From: Methylocucumis oryzae
GTDB lineage: Bacteria; Pseudomonadota; Gammaproteobacteria; Methylococcales; Methylomonadaceae
Length of the DNA: 41,623 nt
NCBI RefSeq assembly: GCF_000963695.1
Contig: NZ_LAJX01000004.1
Coordinates: 1 to 41,623 of the forward strand
Direction: 5' to 3'
In this document: one piece after another, positions 8,661-17,384 of the stretch
How the letters are laid out: every line of letters begins with the position of its first letter
How positions within the stretch are numbered: position 1 is the stretch's first letter
Position numbers and translations under genes: made by a program
Notes under the pieces: generated by a model
Seen by the model: the letters and a program-made list of their open reading frames with translations, nothing else
The model's database searches: none
What the model was told of the DNA's origin: nothing

Positions 8661-8801
8661 GCCTACCGTTTTGGTGGTCTGGCACAGGCTCGCTTACGCG
8701 AGGCCGTCTTCCTTTGGACGGTAGTCGTATCCTGTGTCAGGCTGCCGCCCAACACGACATCAAGCGGCGGTCTTCTTAAATCACAAAGGAGACTATCATG
8801 A
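8646..8801 (+). CDS. Ash/Icd-like small ORF upstream of antirepressor
   Basis: A 51-residue frame from ATG 8646 (the frame also has an ATG at 8577 inside the C4-like RNA). The sequence MRYFFAYRFGGLAQARL, then SCVRLPPNTTSSGGLLKSQ, is the recognisable style of the P4 Ash / P1 Icd-like family. That family is found just before antirepressor genes and is sometimes annotated as a host cell-division inhibitor. Its TGA overlaps the next ATG as ATGA, so translation is probably coupled, as in icd-ant of P1. It may act mainly as a translated leader; conservation could reflect RNA structure more than protein function. Confidence 0.6.
   Translation: MRYFFAYRFGGLAQARLREAVFLWTVVVSCVRLPPNTTSSGGLLKSQRRLS
8679..8771 (+). 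promoter_or_regulatory. structured leader of the antirepressor operon, C4 target
   Basis: A 10-bp stem (CTGGCACAGG at 8679-8688 with CCTGTGTCAG at 8731-8740, one G-U pair) encloses two hairpins, CTCGC/GCGAG (8689-8702) and CCGTC/GACGG (8704-8721). The C4-complementary AGTCGTA (8723-8729) is left single-stranded in the junction. A further stem GCCGC/GCGGC spans 8744-8768. The antirepressor ribosome site (AAAGGAG) follows. Confidence 0.6.
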
Positions 8802-9789
8802 ATACCGCAACCCTATCCCCCGAAACACTTCCCGCTATCATTTGGAATAACCAACCTGTTATTACCACTGAGCTTCTTGCTAATATTTACGGCGCAAAGG
8901 AAATTCAAATTCAGCAAAATTTCAATAATAACGCCAGTCGTTTTATTGAAGGAATTCATTATTTCATAATTAAAGGCACTGATTTAAAAGAACTAAAATT
9001 GTACTTAGATAAAATCGAAGTACAAATTTCAAACATGGTTCGTAAGCTTTACCTCTGGACAGAACGCGGTACCGTACGCCACGCCAAAATACTTGATACC
9101 GATAATGCGTGGCTAGTACAAGACCAACTGGAAGAATTTTATTTTACTAAGAACACACCCGTCCCATACGGTTTAAAAGACACACCAACCGAGCGCCTAC
9201 CCCTCAAAAAACCAAGCTCGCATTGCCTGGTTGTCTATCCGCTGAAACGCAAGACGAGCTTAAGAAGCTCATTGATGACCGTGCAGCGCTGTTACCCAAA
9301 GACCAGCAAGCCAAGGCGGTTATCTCAATGTGGAGTGCATTAGGTACGCACTTCGGTGTTAAAAAAGAAAAAGGCGACAAAATTCCGGCTTACAAACGCA
9401 TTCCTGAAGGTGCGCGGCTAGAATGTTTATCGCTGTTAGCCCGGTTATCGGTCGATGATTTGGTCACGATGACACAAAACGAATTCGAGCAAGCGATTAA
9501 TGACCGGATTGCGTTATTGCCTAAGCCAGAAGCCGAACCAGTCACCTTAGACGAAAAAATACAGCAAATCGTTGACGCCAAAATAAAAGCGATTCAAGGC
9601 GAGTTAATGCCACGGGTTGTTTTAAGCGATGACCAAGTTCTCGTTAGCAAGACTAAGCTAAAACAAGCCTTGCGCCGTGCATGTGGTGAGAAAATAACTA
9701 TTCGATTAGGCCATGACTTAATCGTTAAAGTAAATGAAGATATTTACCAACAGTCAGAACACGCATTTTTTGAAACCTTGAATCACTAA
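8798..9789 (+). CDS. ORF6N-domain antirepressor-like protein (one frame break)
   Basis: About 330 residues. The N-terminal domain is ORF6N: IWNNQPVITTELLANIYGAK, then QQNFNNNASRFIEGIHYF, and LYLWTERGTVRHAKIL. This DNA-binding module occurs in phage antirepressors. The C-terminal part (LPGCLSAETQDELKKLIDDR, then ISMWSALGTHFGVKK and SLLARL) resembles the C-terminal region of the P22 antirepressor family. The A6 run at 9206-9211 lacks one A; repair joins PLKKT to KLALPGCL. AAAGGAG precedes the ATG, which overlaps the Ash-like stop. It is probably repressed by the C4-like RNA and, when made, inactivates a repressor. No repressor gene is in the window. Confidence 0.8.
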
Positions 9790-9975
9790 CAATAAAGGCC
9801 ACGGACGGCCTACTCGGTACAGACTTGCGGAAATAGATTAATTAATAGTTGTAATCTACTTAAAATCGATTAATTTTCAATATTAAACTTTATTTTTACT
9901 TTTATGCATGTTTTTACTCGCATTAATAAAAAATTCCAGTAAAATAATAGCTTATTTTGCGATTAGGTGATTGTT

Positions 9976-10974
9976 ATGACTGAACATAAAGATTTAATAG
10001 GAAAGGCTAAAGGCGGAAAAGCTCTTGCGGATAAAATGACTATTGAAGAGCGAAAAGCCAAGTCATTAGCTATGGTTGATGCTAAAAAGCGCAGAAAGGA
10101 AATGCCAAAAGCAACTCATGACGGTATCTTAATAATTTTAGATATAAAGATACCTTGTTATGTATTAAGTAATGGGCAGAGAGTTTTATCTCAAAGAGGA
10201 ATATCAGAAGCATTCACAGGAAATCGCGGGGGGGAAGTGTTGCTGGTGATGGCGCGCAAAAAACCCCTCGTTTCCTTGCAAAAAAAGATGTTATATCTTT
10301 TATAAACAATGATTTACTTGCGCGCATAAATTCGCCTATTGAATTTCTTCCAAAAGCAGGAAGAAGCGCTTTTGGTTATGATGCAATCTTATTACCTGAA
10401 ATTTGTGAGGTAATAATGGATTCGTCAAGAAAAAATAACAAAATAGATTCGCAGCAAAATCTAATTGCCGAAACCCTTATAAGAGGTTTTGCTAGAGTTG
10501 GAATATCCGCTTTAGTTGATGAAGCAACAGGCTATCAAAAAGATAGGGAAAAAGATGCTCTAGCAAAAATACTCGAAGCATTTGTAGCAAAGGAATTACA
10601 GCCTTGGATTAAGACATTTGACCATGAGTTTTATGAAAATATGTTTAGATTACGCGGCATACCTTATCCGCCTAAAAATTCAAATTATAAACCTAGTTAT
10701 TTTGGGCATTTAACCAATGATATTGTTTATAGAAGGCTTGCCCCAGGCGTTTTTAGATGCTTTAAAAGAAGAAGCAAAAAAGGAAGAAAAGAAAACTCAT
10801 TTACATCGACATTTAACAGCCGGATATGGCAGGCAAGAGTTACTTAAGCATCTTGGCGGTGTTATTTGGTTAATGAGAGATTCAAATAATTGGCAAGATT
10901 TTATAGCTAGATTGGATAAGCAAGCGCCTAGATACGGAGAAACAATGCCATTTGATTTTGACGATACAAATTAG
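9976..10974 (+). CDS. P63C-domain phage protein (two frame breaks)
   Basis: About 332 residues. ATG 9976 follows AGGTGA. The repaired sequence reads VLSQRGISEAF, then GDGAQKTPRFLAKKDV, INSPIEFLPKAGRSAFGYDA, LVDEATGYQKDREKDALAKI and LHRHLTAGYGRQELLKHLGG. These are the landmarks of the P63C family, found in phages and mobile elements next to Bro/ORF6N-type regulators and of unknown biochemical role. Breaks are a missing G (or two extra) in the G7 run 10228-10234, and an extra T in 10750-10754 (LAPGV to LDALKEEAKKEE). A 186-base gap before it carries a 5-bp hairpin AGGCC/GGCCT at 9796-9811 and an AT-rich stretch that could hold a promoter. Confidence 0.75.
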
Positions 10975-10987
10975 TTTTAGGTGAATT

Positions 10988-11275
10988 ATGAGCATAAAAA
11001 ACGATGTTGGATTGATAGACAAATTTAGAGAATTTCAAGATGTCTGCTCAATGCAGGTAAAGATAAATCATGACCAAATTTGTGAAATAGTTGTTGCCGA
11101 TTTAATGAACAAGTATAAAGCTTGTGCAGAACGGAATGATGAATTTAAAGAAGCTTTTGCAAAAGTCTTAAGATTTTATCTTGATGAAGAAGAGTTTAAC
11201 GAAATGCTGGGTATTATTGAACAGCCTAGAGGGTTAAATGAGAATCCTGATGTGTGGTGCAAGTATGGATATTAG
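10988..11275 (+). CDS. hypothetical protein
   Basis: A 95-residue protein with a good ribosome site (AGGTGA) just after the P63C gene, so the two are cotranscribed. It is helical and acidic (ADLMNKYKACAERNDEFKEAF, then RFYLDEEEFNEML), with no membrane segment or metal motif. The family is not recognised. Confidence 0.6.
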   Translation: MSIKNDVGLIDKFREFQDVCSMQVKINHDQICEIVVADLMNKYKACAERNDEFKEAFAKVLRFYLDEEEFNEMLGIIEQPRGLNENPDVWCKYGY

Positions 11276-11320
11276 CAAGCAACCCTAAGCCAGTAATTCG
11301 GCGTCTCAACCTAAAATAAA

Positions 11321-11395
11321 TTAGGAAAACCCGACAACTCCATTCCCACGAACCACCATAATCTAGCCAACAGTACATTAAACAGGCTAGATTAT
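11321..11395 (+). promoter_or_regulatory. TTAGGAAAAC box plus start-codon inverted repeat
   Basis: TTAGGAAAAC at 11321-11330 lies with its GGAAAAC 70 bases before the ATG at 11394. A perfect 11-bp inverted repeat, ATAATCTAGCC (11358-11368) / GGCTAGATTAT (11385-11395), ends on the first two bases of that ATG. The same layout precedes the genes at 13300, 25405 and 32561. Confidence 0.5.
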
Positions 11396-12399
11396 GCTCC
11401 CGCAATTTCAAGAAGTCAGGACGCGCAGGCTTAAAGCGTCTTATAGTGAGCTGACAGTCGGTCAGTCGCTTGCTTTATCAAGTTTGCCGCCAGAGTCTAC
11501 ATGGCGGTCAATACGCGAATTCCTTTCCTACGTTGTTACTCTCGACGGCGTTAATTCGGTACAAGAGCTGACGGTACCGGAACAAAATTTACTCTTGTGC
11601 CAATACCTTTCCGCGCTTTCGCCGCATCCCGATTTTGAACTAAGTCAAAATGGGCATTATTCCGATTATTTAAACGCCGCCTTTGATGTCGAATTGGATG
11701 GTGAACGCCAGCTTAAAGTATTCGATTTAGGCATTATTGGCGATGACCATTGGCAAATAAGCTATTTAACCGGTGGCATGGCGGAAGCGATTGAACGCCT
11801 ACAAGGTGAAGTTAAGCTACCGAATAACCACGTTGTTACCGAACTGCAATATTGGGAGCTAGGCTGCATGGCGGCGATGCTGTCTATTGTTGACCAACCT
11901 ATATTAAATCCCTATCAAAACGAAGGCGCATACGATGAGCAATTACTGCATCGGATGAACGTTTTTCTCAATTATCCACAAAGCATTTTCCGACAACTCA
12001 GAACCGCCTTTTATAGCGGTTGGGTACAACTCGACCACTTGTTTAGTCTTGGGTTAAACAATAAGGGCATTGTTGTTATGCCAAGGGAGGTCGGTTCTAC
12101 CTTGCCGCCTGCCCGATTTCGCGTATCTGCAATCATCCCCGCAAGCATTAAAGGACTGGCAGCATCAACTGCATAGCGCGATTGATAACGCAGTGCTGTA
12201 TGCCAACTGTTCGTTACCAGAGGCGTACACGTTGCCGGTTAGCGCAATAGACCAGTTTCTTACCGGTGACGCTTTTAAGAACTGGAAAAAGCAAAAAGAG
12301 AACGAAATAACAATACAGATTGCCCAGGTTGACCGAATAAACCGAGTGATTCAGACCTTGGGTAATTTTATGAAAATGGTTGCAAAGATGAGGCGATGA
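11394..12399 (+). CDS. phage virion/assembly protein (one frame break)
   Basis: About 334 residues after repair, opening MLPQFQEVRTRRLKASYSEL. The middle (ELQYWELGCMAAML, then LHRMNVFLNYPQSIFRQLR) reads like a myophage tail-assembly protein. The end is a coil-forming stretch (NWKKQKENEITIQIAQVDRI). One base is surplus somewhere between 12079 and 12118; removing an A from CCAAGGG gives MPGRSVLPCRLPDFAYLQSS, but the exact site is not certain. It starts a unit behind the TTAGGAAAAC box and overlaps the next gene by four bases. It could be a tail chaperone or a baseplate-related protein; the family is not identified. Confidence 0.55.
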
Positions 12400-12758
12400 C
12401 TATGGACTTAGAAAGCAAAGACGGTATTGGGTTAATTGTGGGTTCGGTAGTAACCGCTATTCCAGTGATTTTTATCGGATTTAAAAAGCTGTTTTTGCAA
12501 TCAAAAATAGCTGACACACAGATTGCCTCTACGGAAGCGAACAAGGACGTTATCACTATGTTACGAGACGAAATAAAGCGTGTGGATGAGCAATATCAAG
12601 AAGCGATTAAGCGGGTTAATGAAATACATACCGAGAATTTAAAGCTTAGAGCTGAAAACTCGACATTAACATCGCAAATTATGCGTCTAAACGAAACGAT
12701 AGAGGAGTTGAAAACCGAAATTGAAGGTATTGGGCGACGGAAAAACGACAGTAAATAA
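12396..12758 (+). CDS. membrane-anchored coiled-coil protein, possible lysis accessory
   Basis: A 120-residue protein with one N-terminal transmembrane helix (about residues 11-32, GLIVGSVVTAIPVIFIGF), then a continuous heptad-like coiled coil to residue ~112 (VDEQYQEAIKRVNEIHTENL, then LKLRAENSTLTSQIMRLNET). ATG 12396 overlaps the previous stop as ATGA; ATG 12402 is an alternative start. This topology fits an inner-membrane spanin or a pinholin-class accessory. It lies immediately before the endolysin gene. No outer-membrane spanin partner (lipobox) was found next to it, so the lysis role is by position only. Confidence 0.55.
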   Translation: MTMDLESKDGIGLIVGSVVTAIPVIFIGFKKLFLQSKIADTQIASTEANKDVITMLRDEIKRVDEQYQEAIKRVNEIHTENLKLRAENSTLTSQIMRLNETIEELKTEIEGIGRRKNDSK

Positions 12759-12775
12759 AACGCAGAGGTATAACC

Positions 12776-13198
12776 ATGATTAATAGCCGTGAACTAGAAC
12801 AATTACACCCTTTCGTTGAAATAAAATGTAGAAAATTCATAGAGCTATGTAGGAATAATAAAATAGATGTGATTATAACAAGCACCTATCGTGATTTTGA
12901 GTCGCAAACAGCGCTTTATGCGCAAGGACGCACTAAGCCGGGAAAAATAATAACTAATGCTAAAGCTGGACAATCCTTTCATAATTTTCGTTGCGCGTTT
13001 GATTTTGTTCCAGTTCGTGATGGCAAAGCTCAATGGAATGATTTAAAGACATTTCAAATTTGTGGTGAGATTGCTGAATCACTTGGTCTGGAATGGGCTG
13101 GGCGCTGGAAAAAATTTAAAGAGATGGCTCATTGCCAATATACGGGGGGATTAAGTTTGGCTGATTTACGGGCTGGTAAAATCATACCCAAGATTTAA
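12776..13198 (+). CDS. endolysin, M15-family L,D/D,D-peptidase
   Basis: A 140-residue single-domain peptidase that cuts the peptide crossbridge of peptidoglycan, like the T5 endolysin and VanY/M15 enzymes. The zinc ligands are visible: H69 in GQSFHNF, D76 in CAFDFVP, and H119 in EMAHCQ with E116 as the likely catalytic acid. The preceding ITSTYRDFESQTALYAQG is the standard substrate-loop region. There is no signal peptide, so it needs a holin; the upstream one-TM protein and the downstream 16281 gene are candidates. AGAGG precedes the ATG. Its length equals that of other minimal M15 endolysins. Confidence 0.85.
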   Translation: MINSRELEQLHPFVEIKCRKFIELCRNNKIDVIITSTYRDFESQTALYAQGRTKPGKIITNAKAGQSFHNFRCAFDFVPVRDGKAQWNDLKTFQICGEIAESLGLEWAGRWKKFKEMAHCQYTGGLSLADLRAGKIIPKI

Positions 13199-13224
13199 TC
13201 GTAACAGCTATCGTACATAACACA

Positions 13225-13301
13225 TTAGGAAAACGCGAAAAAGCGACCGTTTTAACTGCATAAAGTAATTGCCGATGTTAATTAACCAGGACAGAGGCAA
13301 T
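13225..13301 (+). promoter_or_regulatory. TTAGGAAAAC box plus start-codon inverted repeat
   Basis: TTAGGAAAAC at 13225-13234, with GGAAAAC 72 bases before the tail-tube ATG. A 6-bp inverted repeat ATTGCC (13268-13273) / GGCAAT (13296-13301) covers the start codon, with the palindrome GTTAATTAAC inside the loop. This is the shortest of the four repeats and the one most likely to be chance. Confidence 0.45.
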
Positions 13302-13800
13302 GACTGTTTCAGAGCAGCAATATTTAAAAAAACGCCATAGTGAAATTAAAGCGCTTGGCGACAAAGTAATTTCAAGCGATGGCTCAATGGTCATCGAAGG
13401 TTTTGAAGGGATGTATTTGCTAACCAAGCAATTCCCTTGGCCTACCGTGACGCCGGTAGGTGAAATTGAAGTGCCGACTATCATGGGTACATCAAGATGG
13501 CAATCAGGACAAGCAAAGCTTAACCACCAAGGTGCAGTAACGCTTCAAGAGGTTGTTGCTGGTTCTGTTGATGATATGTTGCTTCAGCTTTTGCAAAACG
13601 GCGGCACGTTTGACGCAAAAGTGTATGAGGGTATTCCGCAAGCTCATTTGCGGTACAAGCCGATTTATGACTGTTTTTTCACGATGGAAAATCCTGATAG
13701 GGATTTTGAAAACAGAACACAGGTTTTAACGTTTAGTGGCACGTTGTTTTTCCATTACTTCGGCGAAGTTGAGCAAGGTAATTCGGATAACTACCGCTAA
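13300..13800 (+). CDS. tail tube protein
   Basis: A 166-residue protein with the pattern of myophage tube subunits: a beta-rich body containing VPTIMGTSRWQSGQAKLNHQ, then FDAKVYEGIPQAHLRYKPIY, and DCFFTMENPDRDFENRTQVL ending SGTLFFHYFGE. The tube is the inner cylinder driven through the envelope when the sheath contracts. It starts the run tube, small protein, hub, spike, all overlapping by a few bases. The sheath gene lies more than 9 kb upstream, an unusual separation, because accessory and lysis genes have been inserted between them. Confidence 0.8.
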   Translation: MTVSEQQYLKKRHSEIKALGDKVISSDGSMVIEGFEGMYLLTKQFPWPTVTPVGEIEVPTIMGTSRWQSGQAKLNHQGAVTLQEVVAGSVDDMLLQLLQNGGTFDAKVYEGIPQAHLRYKPIYDCFFTMENPDRDFENRTQVLTFSGTLFFHYFGEVEQGNSDNYR

Positions 13801-14165
13801 TGACATTAACGGAATTAGTAGGGCGTTACGTTACGGAAGAAAAGCCGGATACGCTACTGTTAGACAGCGACACGGTGATGGCTCAAGCGGTCACGGCCAC
13901 GCTGTTTTATGCTGGATATGCGGCGATTACCAGTGAGCCTACGACTATCGATAGTTCGACAGAACTAAGCTATTCGGAATGGGCGCTTATTAGACCGTTG
14001 TTTTTGCTTTATGTTGACCGCGAAACCGCTGTTCAGTTAGAAGCGTCTAGGATGATGGGGGTTGATGTGTTTGGCCGGTCTACCAGTGAAGTCATGCAAG
14101 AAATTATGCAAGCAGAAAACGAATTAGCCCATAAAGCGTTTTACCGAGACATAGAGACATTTTAG
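13800..14165 (+). CDS. hypothetical tail protein
   Basis: A 121-residue product whose ATG overlaps the tail-tube stop (TAATG) and whose stop overlaps the next start. It is mostly helical (SYSEWALIRPLFLLYVDRET, then STSEVMQEIMQAENELAHKA). Its size and place behind the tube gene fit a tail-assembly chaperone or tube-associated protein, but no diagnostic motif is seen. Confidence 0.55.
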   Translation: MTLTELVGRYVTEEKPDTLLLDSDTVMAQAVTATLFYAGYAAITSEPTTIDSSTELSYSEWALIRPLFLLYVDRETAVQLEASRMMGVDVFGRSTSEVMQEIMQAENELAHKAFYRDIETF

Positions 14166-15055
14166 TGATTATTGCAACTGAAAAAGGCGAACAAATACGC
14201 GGCGATTTGATTATTTCCGCTGTGATTAGAACAGGTTTAGTGCCTGTTCCGGTCACGTTTGAAGCCCAAATCAGAACCGATGACGCTTTAGCGGCGCAGC
14301 TTGTTGAAGGTAAGGTGTTAACGGTAAGCGGTGACACGTTTCGCATCATCAAAATTAATCCGGTTGAAAATCGTGTGTCACAAGGCGATAGAAATTTTGG
14401 CGGCGTTAGCTTAATCGCCTTTCTTGATAACTGTGCATCTATCGCATTTAAGCGAGAACGCGCAATTATCAAGACTAAAACTAGCTTAATGGCGATTTAT
14501 AAAGCAGCCGGAGCGACGTTTAAAGGCTTTGACTCTGACATAACCATTCCGGCTTTTTCGTGTTTTGTTGGTAGTACGCCTAGCTTTGAAATTGCTAGAG
14601 TATTGCAAGAAGAAGGCGGCGAAGTGCGTTGGAAAAACGGCAAAATGCAGTTTTTTCGCTATGCAGATTTATTCCGGCAAAAAGCGATGTTGAAAATCCC
14701 CAACAATGCCTCGGATGATGTGAAGAGCGGCTTTTTAGAGCGTCACGAAGTGCCTAGTTTTTATTCGCTTGATAAAAATGGCAACGTGGTATCCGGCAAT
14801 ATCTCAAAAGCCAGAGCGCGTTTATTTATCCCGAATAAAAACGCGCAACAACTTCAGAACATGACCCGTTGCTTGGTGCATAAGAAAAAGTCGAAAGTCA
14901 CGTTAAATATGAATATAGCGGGTGGTGATGTGATTGAGGTGGATGGAGCATCTCCATTAGTAGTTATTACCGCCGCGCATGTGGTTGAAACGGGGGATAA
15001 CGGCATGGCTGACCAATACACCAAGCTATGGCTAGGGAGTTTAGAGAATGTTTAG
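14165..15055 (+). CDS. baseplate hub protein (gpD-like)
   Basis: A 296-residue protein starting at GTG within TAGTG. The N-terminal segment (LVPVPVTFEAQIRTDD) and the central part (EIARVLQEEGGEVRWKNGKM, then QFFRYADLFRQKAML) have the late-control/hub protein pattern, a ring that carries the spike at the tube tip. The C-terminal part (ARARLFIPNKNAQQLQNMTR, then GGDVIEVDGASPLVVITAAH) is consistent. The downstream spike gene overlaps its end by eight bases. Confidence 0.65.
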   Translation: MIIATEKGEQIRGDLIISAVIRTGLVPVPVTFEAQIRTDDALAAQLVEGKVLTVSGDTFRIIKINPVENRVSQGDRNFGGVSLIAFLDNCASIAFKRERAIIKTKTSLMAIYKAAGATFKGFDSDITIPAFSCFVGSTPSFEIARVLQEEGGEVRWKNGKMQFFRYADLFRQKAMLKIPNNASDDVKSGFLERHEVPSFYSLDKNGNVVSGNISKARARLFIPNKNAQQLQNMTRCLVHKKKSKVTLNMNIAGGDVIEVDGASPLVVITAAHVVETGDNGMADQYTKLWLGSLENV

Positions 15056-15506
15056 TTATCCAGGGCGTTATCCGGCTGTGGTTAAAGGTTATGACGGCCC
15101 GACTAGACAGGTGCGCGTAAGCATCCCAGGCATTACCGATGGCGGCGATGAGTTACCAGTAGCTGAAATTGAATACCCAATCGGTGACAAAAAAAATACC
15201 GAGATAGAAATCTTAGACGGCGATACCGTTTGGGTTGCCTTTATTGGCGGCGACCAACGTTACCCAATTATTACCGGGTATCGTAATCCATCGGCGGGCA
15301 ATGAGGTTGATTGGCGCAGGTTTCATCATGCCAATATCGAATTAACGGCTGATAACGTGTTAAAGCTCAATGCTGCAACCATTGAGCTGCATGGCGATGT
15401 CGCGATTAGCGGCGGCGAATTAACGCATGAAGGTAAGAATGTCGGTGCAACGCATACCCATAGTGGCGTGGATACCGGGGCAGGCAACACAGGAGAACCA
15501 AACTAA
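15048..15506 (+). CDS. baseplate spike protein (gpV/gp45-like)
   Basis: A 152-residue membrane-piercing spike. An N-terminal OB-fold region (VRVSIPGITDGGDELPVAEI, then DTVWVAFIGGDQRYPIITGY) is followed by a beta-helical stem (NIELTADNVLKLNAATIELH). The tip is GATHTHSGVDTGAGNTG, with H136 and H138 forming the His-x-His that in P2 gpV-type trimers holds an iron ion at the apex. The length and order agree with P2/Mu spikes. Confidence 0.85.
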   Translation: MFSYPGRYPAVVKGYDGPTRQVRVSIPGITDGGDELPVAEIEYPIGDKKNTEIEILDGDTVWVAFIGGDQRYPIITGYRNPSAGNEVDWRRFHHANIELTADNVLKLNAATIELHGDVAISGGELTHEGKNVGATHTHSGVDTGAGNTGEPN

Positions 15507-15751
15507 TGGAAACAAACGAAAAAATTATTGCTGAAATTATTCCACAATTAAAACCCGGCGATATGATTGTGCTTAGAAATGCATCACTGCTGAATAGGCA
15601 ACAATTTGACACTTTAATGGATTCATTTAGGGCTGCTATACAACCTAGAAATATATCTCCAATAACAATTATTCCATTACCTAGTGGGATTGATATTGAA
15701 TTACTAAATCCTGAAGAAATGAAAAAACACGGATGGATTAAGGATAAATAA
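15506..15751 (+). CDS. hypothetical protein
   Basis: An 81-residue soluble protein linked to both neighbours by TAATG overlaps. The sequence (IIPQLKPGDMIVLRNASLLN, then DSFRAAIQPRNISPITIIPL) has no motif I recognise. The tight overlaps indicate a cotranscribed component of the baseplate or injection set. Confidence 0.55.
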   Translation: METNEKIIAEIIPQLKPGDMIVLRNASLLNRQQFDTLMDSFRAAIQPRNISPITIIPLPSGIDIELLNPEEMKKHGWIKDK

Positions 15752-16254
15752 TGTCAAACACAATACCCGCAAGCAATTTATTGTTTAATTACGAAGACCT
15801 TGCCAGTGATAAAGACAAGGCGACGCGAACAATTAGCAAGTCGTTTGAAAAACATCATTGCCCGATTGCGCAAGTTGATGTTGATGCAAAAGCTAAGCGC
15901 ACATCCGGTATTAACTACCGGGAAATGAATCTTGTTTTTGCTGATTCGCAAACAGTGACCTTGCGAATTAAGCAGTCCGGCGATGTTTTTCAGGTGTTAA
16001 TTAATAAAAAACTGACACCGATTAAACATCAGGACAATCACGAAAAAGCGGTTATTGAGATTGTTAATATACTCGACGCGAGCCGAGTAAAGTGGCAAAA
16101 GAAATTAGCCGCGCTACAAATCGAAATACCCAAAGGAATTAAAACACCCGCGCCAAAAATGCTGGAAGTCTTGACCGCTAAGCGCGATGGGTTGAAAGAA
16201 GTATTAACGGATTTGCAGCAAGAAATAGCGCAATTGAAAGGCGTAACAACGTAG
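15751..16254 (+). CDS. DarA-like antirestriction-associated protein
   Basis: A 167-residue protein. The central block (KAKRTSGINYREMNLVFADS, then QTVTLRIKQSGDVFQVLINK and DNHEKAVIEIVNILDASRVK) agrees, from memory, with the domain called defence against restriction A, found alone or in large polyvalent proteins that enter the cell with phage DNA. The C-terminal 45 residues are coiled coil (EVLTAKRDGLKEVLTDLQQE). The presence of a DarA_N-like region in the 19349 gene and a DarB-like methylase/helicase at 25405 supports this. In P1 these proteins protect incoming DNA from type I restriction. Confidence 0.55.
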   Translation: MSNTIPASNLLFNYEDLASDKDKATRTISKSFEKHHCPIAQVDVDAKAKRTSGINYREMNLVFADSQTVTLRIKQSGDVFQVLINKKLTPIKHQDNHEKAVIEIVNILDASRVKWQKKLAALQIEIPKGIKTPAPKMLEVLTAKRDGLKEVLTDLQQEIAQLKGVTT

Positions 16255-16280
16255 TTTTTAACTAACCAAGTGAGAAAGCA

Positions 16281-16700
16281 ATGAGAAATACAGTAATGTT
16301 AATTTTTGGTCTATTGATGGCAATCGTATTAATGGCGTGTGTGCCTTTGGCGATGGCTGCCGAACCTGATTTAAACGTAACAGCAAGCAAGATTCCTATT
16401 AAGATTGTGAACGTGATTTTTATGTTAGGCATTTGCGGTGTAGGCGCGATTTTTCAGTATTTTGTTAGCTCGTATAAGAATCAACTCAATTGCTCACCGA
16501 TAGAGTATTTCTTCGGTGCGATTAAGTACACATTAGCGAGTATCGGTGCGAGTGGTGTGGTTGTCATGCAAATGGTTAGTGATGGCAAAACCGATATTAG
16601 CGACCCTTTGATATTGGGAGCTTTGTTTATGTCAGGTTACGCAATTGACCATGTATTAAATAAACCTCCGGCACAACCGACATTGAGAATGGGTGTTTAA
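16281..16700 (+). CDS. membrane protein, candidate holin
   Basis: A 139-residue protein with an N-terminal hydrophobic segment that could be a signal peptide or first helix (residues 1-27, with a C at LMAC). Two further transmembrane stretches lie at about 41-63 (NVIFMLGICGVGAIFQYFVS) and 78-100, and a weaker one at 112-128. The multi-TM topology, small size and location near lysis and baseplate genes suggest a holin. It lacks the usual strongly basic C-terminus. A lipoprotein reading of LMAC is less likely because further TM helices follow. Confidence 0.55.
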   Translation: MRNTVMLIFGLLMAIVLMACVPLAMAAEPDLNVTASKIPIKIVNVIFMLGICGVGAIFQYFVSSYKNQLNCSPIEYFFGAIKYTLASIGASGVVVMQMVSDGKTDISDPLILGALFMSGYAIDHVLNKPPAQPTLRMGV

Positions 16701-16706
16701 AAATCA

Positions 16707-17024
16707 ATGTCTTTTGACTTTGAAATTAAGCAAGGCCGCTCGTTTAAAGCGAGCGGCTTTGCATTAAATGATGATGATACTCCACGAGATATATCTAATA
16801 TCGCATTGCACTCGCATGTGCGAGACAAGCGAGGTAGACGCGTTGCGATATTAGATGTAGCTGTTATTGATGCTATTAGTGGTGAATATGAGTTATCGGC
16901 TAATGACACAACATCCTGGCCGCCTGGAACCCTCTACTTAGACATTTTAGAACTAGAAAACGGCGAAAAAACGCTAACTGAAACAATTGTTTTTAAAGTT
17001 GAAGAGGCGATTACACGGCTATGA
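16707..17024 (+). CDS. tail-fibre-region beta-sandwich protein
   Basis: A 105-residue protein (FEIKQGRSFKASGFALNDDD, then YELSANDTTSWPPGTLYLDI) that resembles the small Ig-like proteins placed before tail-fibre genes in many myo- and siphophages. Its fold is probably all beta. The ribosome site is weak, and the stop overlaps the next ATG. It may be an upper-baseplate or fibre-attachment module. Confidence 0.6.
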   Translation: MSFDFEIKQGRSFKASGFALNDDDTPRDISNIALHSHVRDKRGRRVAILDVAVIDAISGEYELSANDTTSWPPGTLYLDILELENGEKTLTETIVFKVEEAITRL

Positions 17025-17368
17025 AGCATAGACTTGAGATTGATGGTGCGCCTCCCATTAAAAAGCATGTTTTAAGACTTGGGGATACCGGTAAAAGCGC
17101 TTATGAAATTGCGGTTGATAATGGGTTTTTAGGCACTGAGCAGGAATGGTTATCATCTTTAAACGGCTCTTCCGGTGGGCAGTTTTTATACACACAATCT
17201 ACATCATCAGATATATGGGTTGTTAATCACAATCTAGGGCGGCGGCCTAATGTCCAAGTAACTAATCTAGGTGGCATGCAAATTATTGCAGAAGTACAGC
17301 ATATCAGCATTAATCAAGTCACTATTTATTTTGATACGCCGATGGCTGGTTTGGCTATCTGCTCATAA
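17021..17368 (+). CDS. short tail-fibre protein
   Basis: A 115-residue protein. The segment GKSAYEIAVDNGFLGTEQEW (residues ~24-43) is the collar motif seen next to collagen-like or fibre domains. It is followed by a C-terminal beta domain with WVVNHNLGRRPNVQV and NQVTIYFDTPMAG. The same kind of C-terminal domain ends the next gene, suggesting a shared receptor-proximal module. It lies in the fibre operon and overlaps its upstream partner. Confidence 0.65.
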   Translation: MKHRLEIDGAPPIKKHVLRLGDTGKSAYEIAVDNGFLGTEQEWLSSLNGSSGGQFLYTQSTSSDIWVVNHNLGRRPNVQVTNLGGMQIIAEVQHISINQVTIYFDTPMAGLAICS

Positions 17369-17384
17369 CTAAGAGGGTATAACA

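Noticed and set aside
11226-11411. Minus-strand frame across the gap before 11394
   Set aside because: No ribosome site, low-complexity translation, and it overlaps the inverted repeat and the end of a better supported gene.
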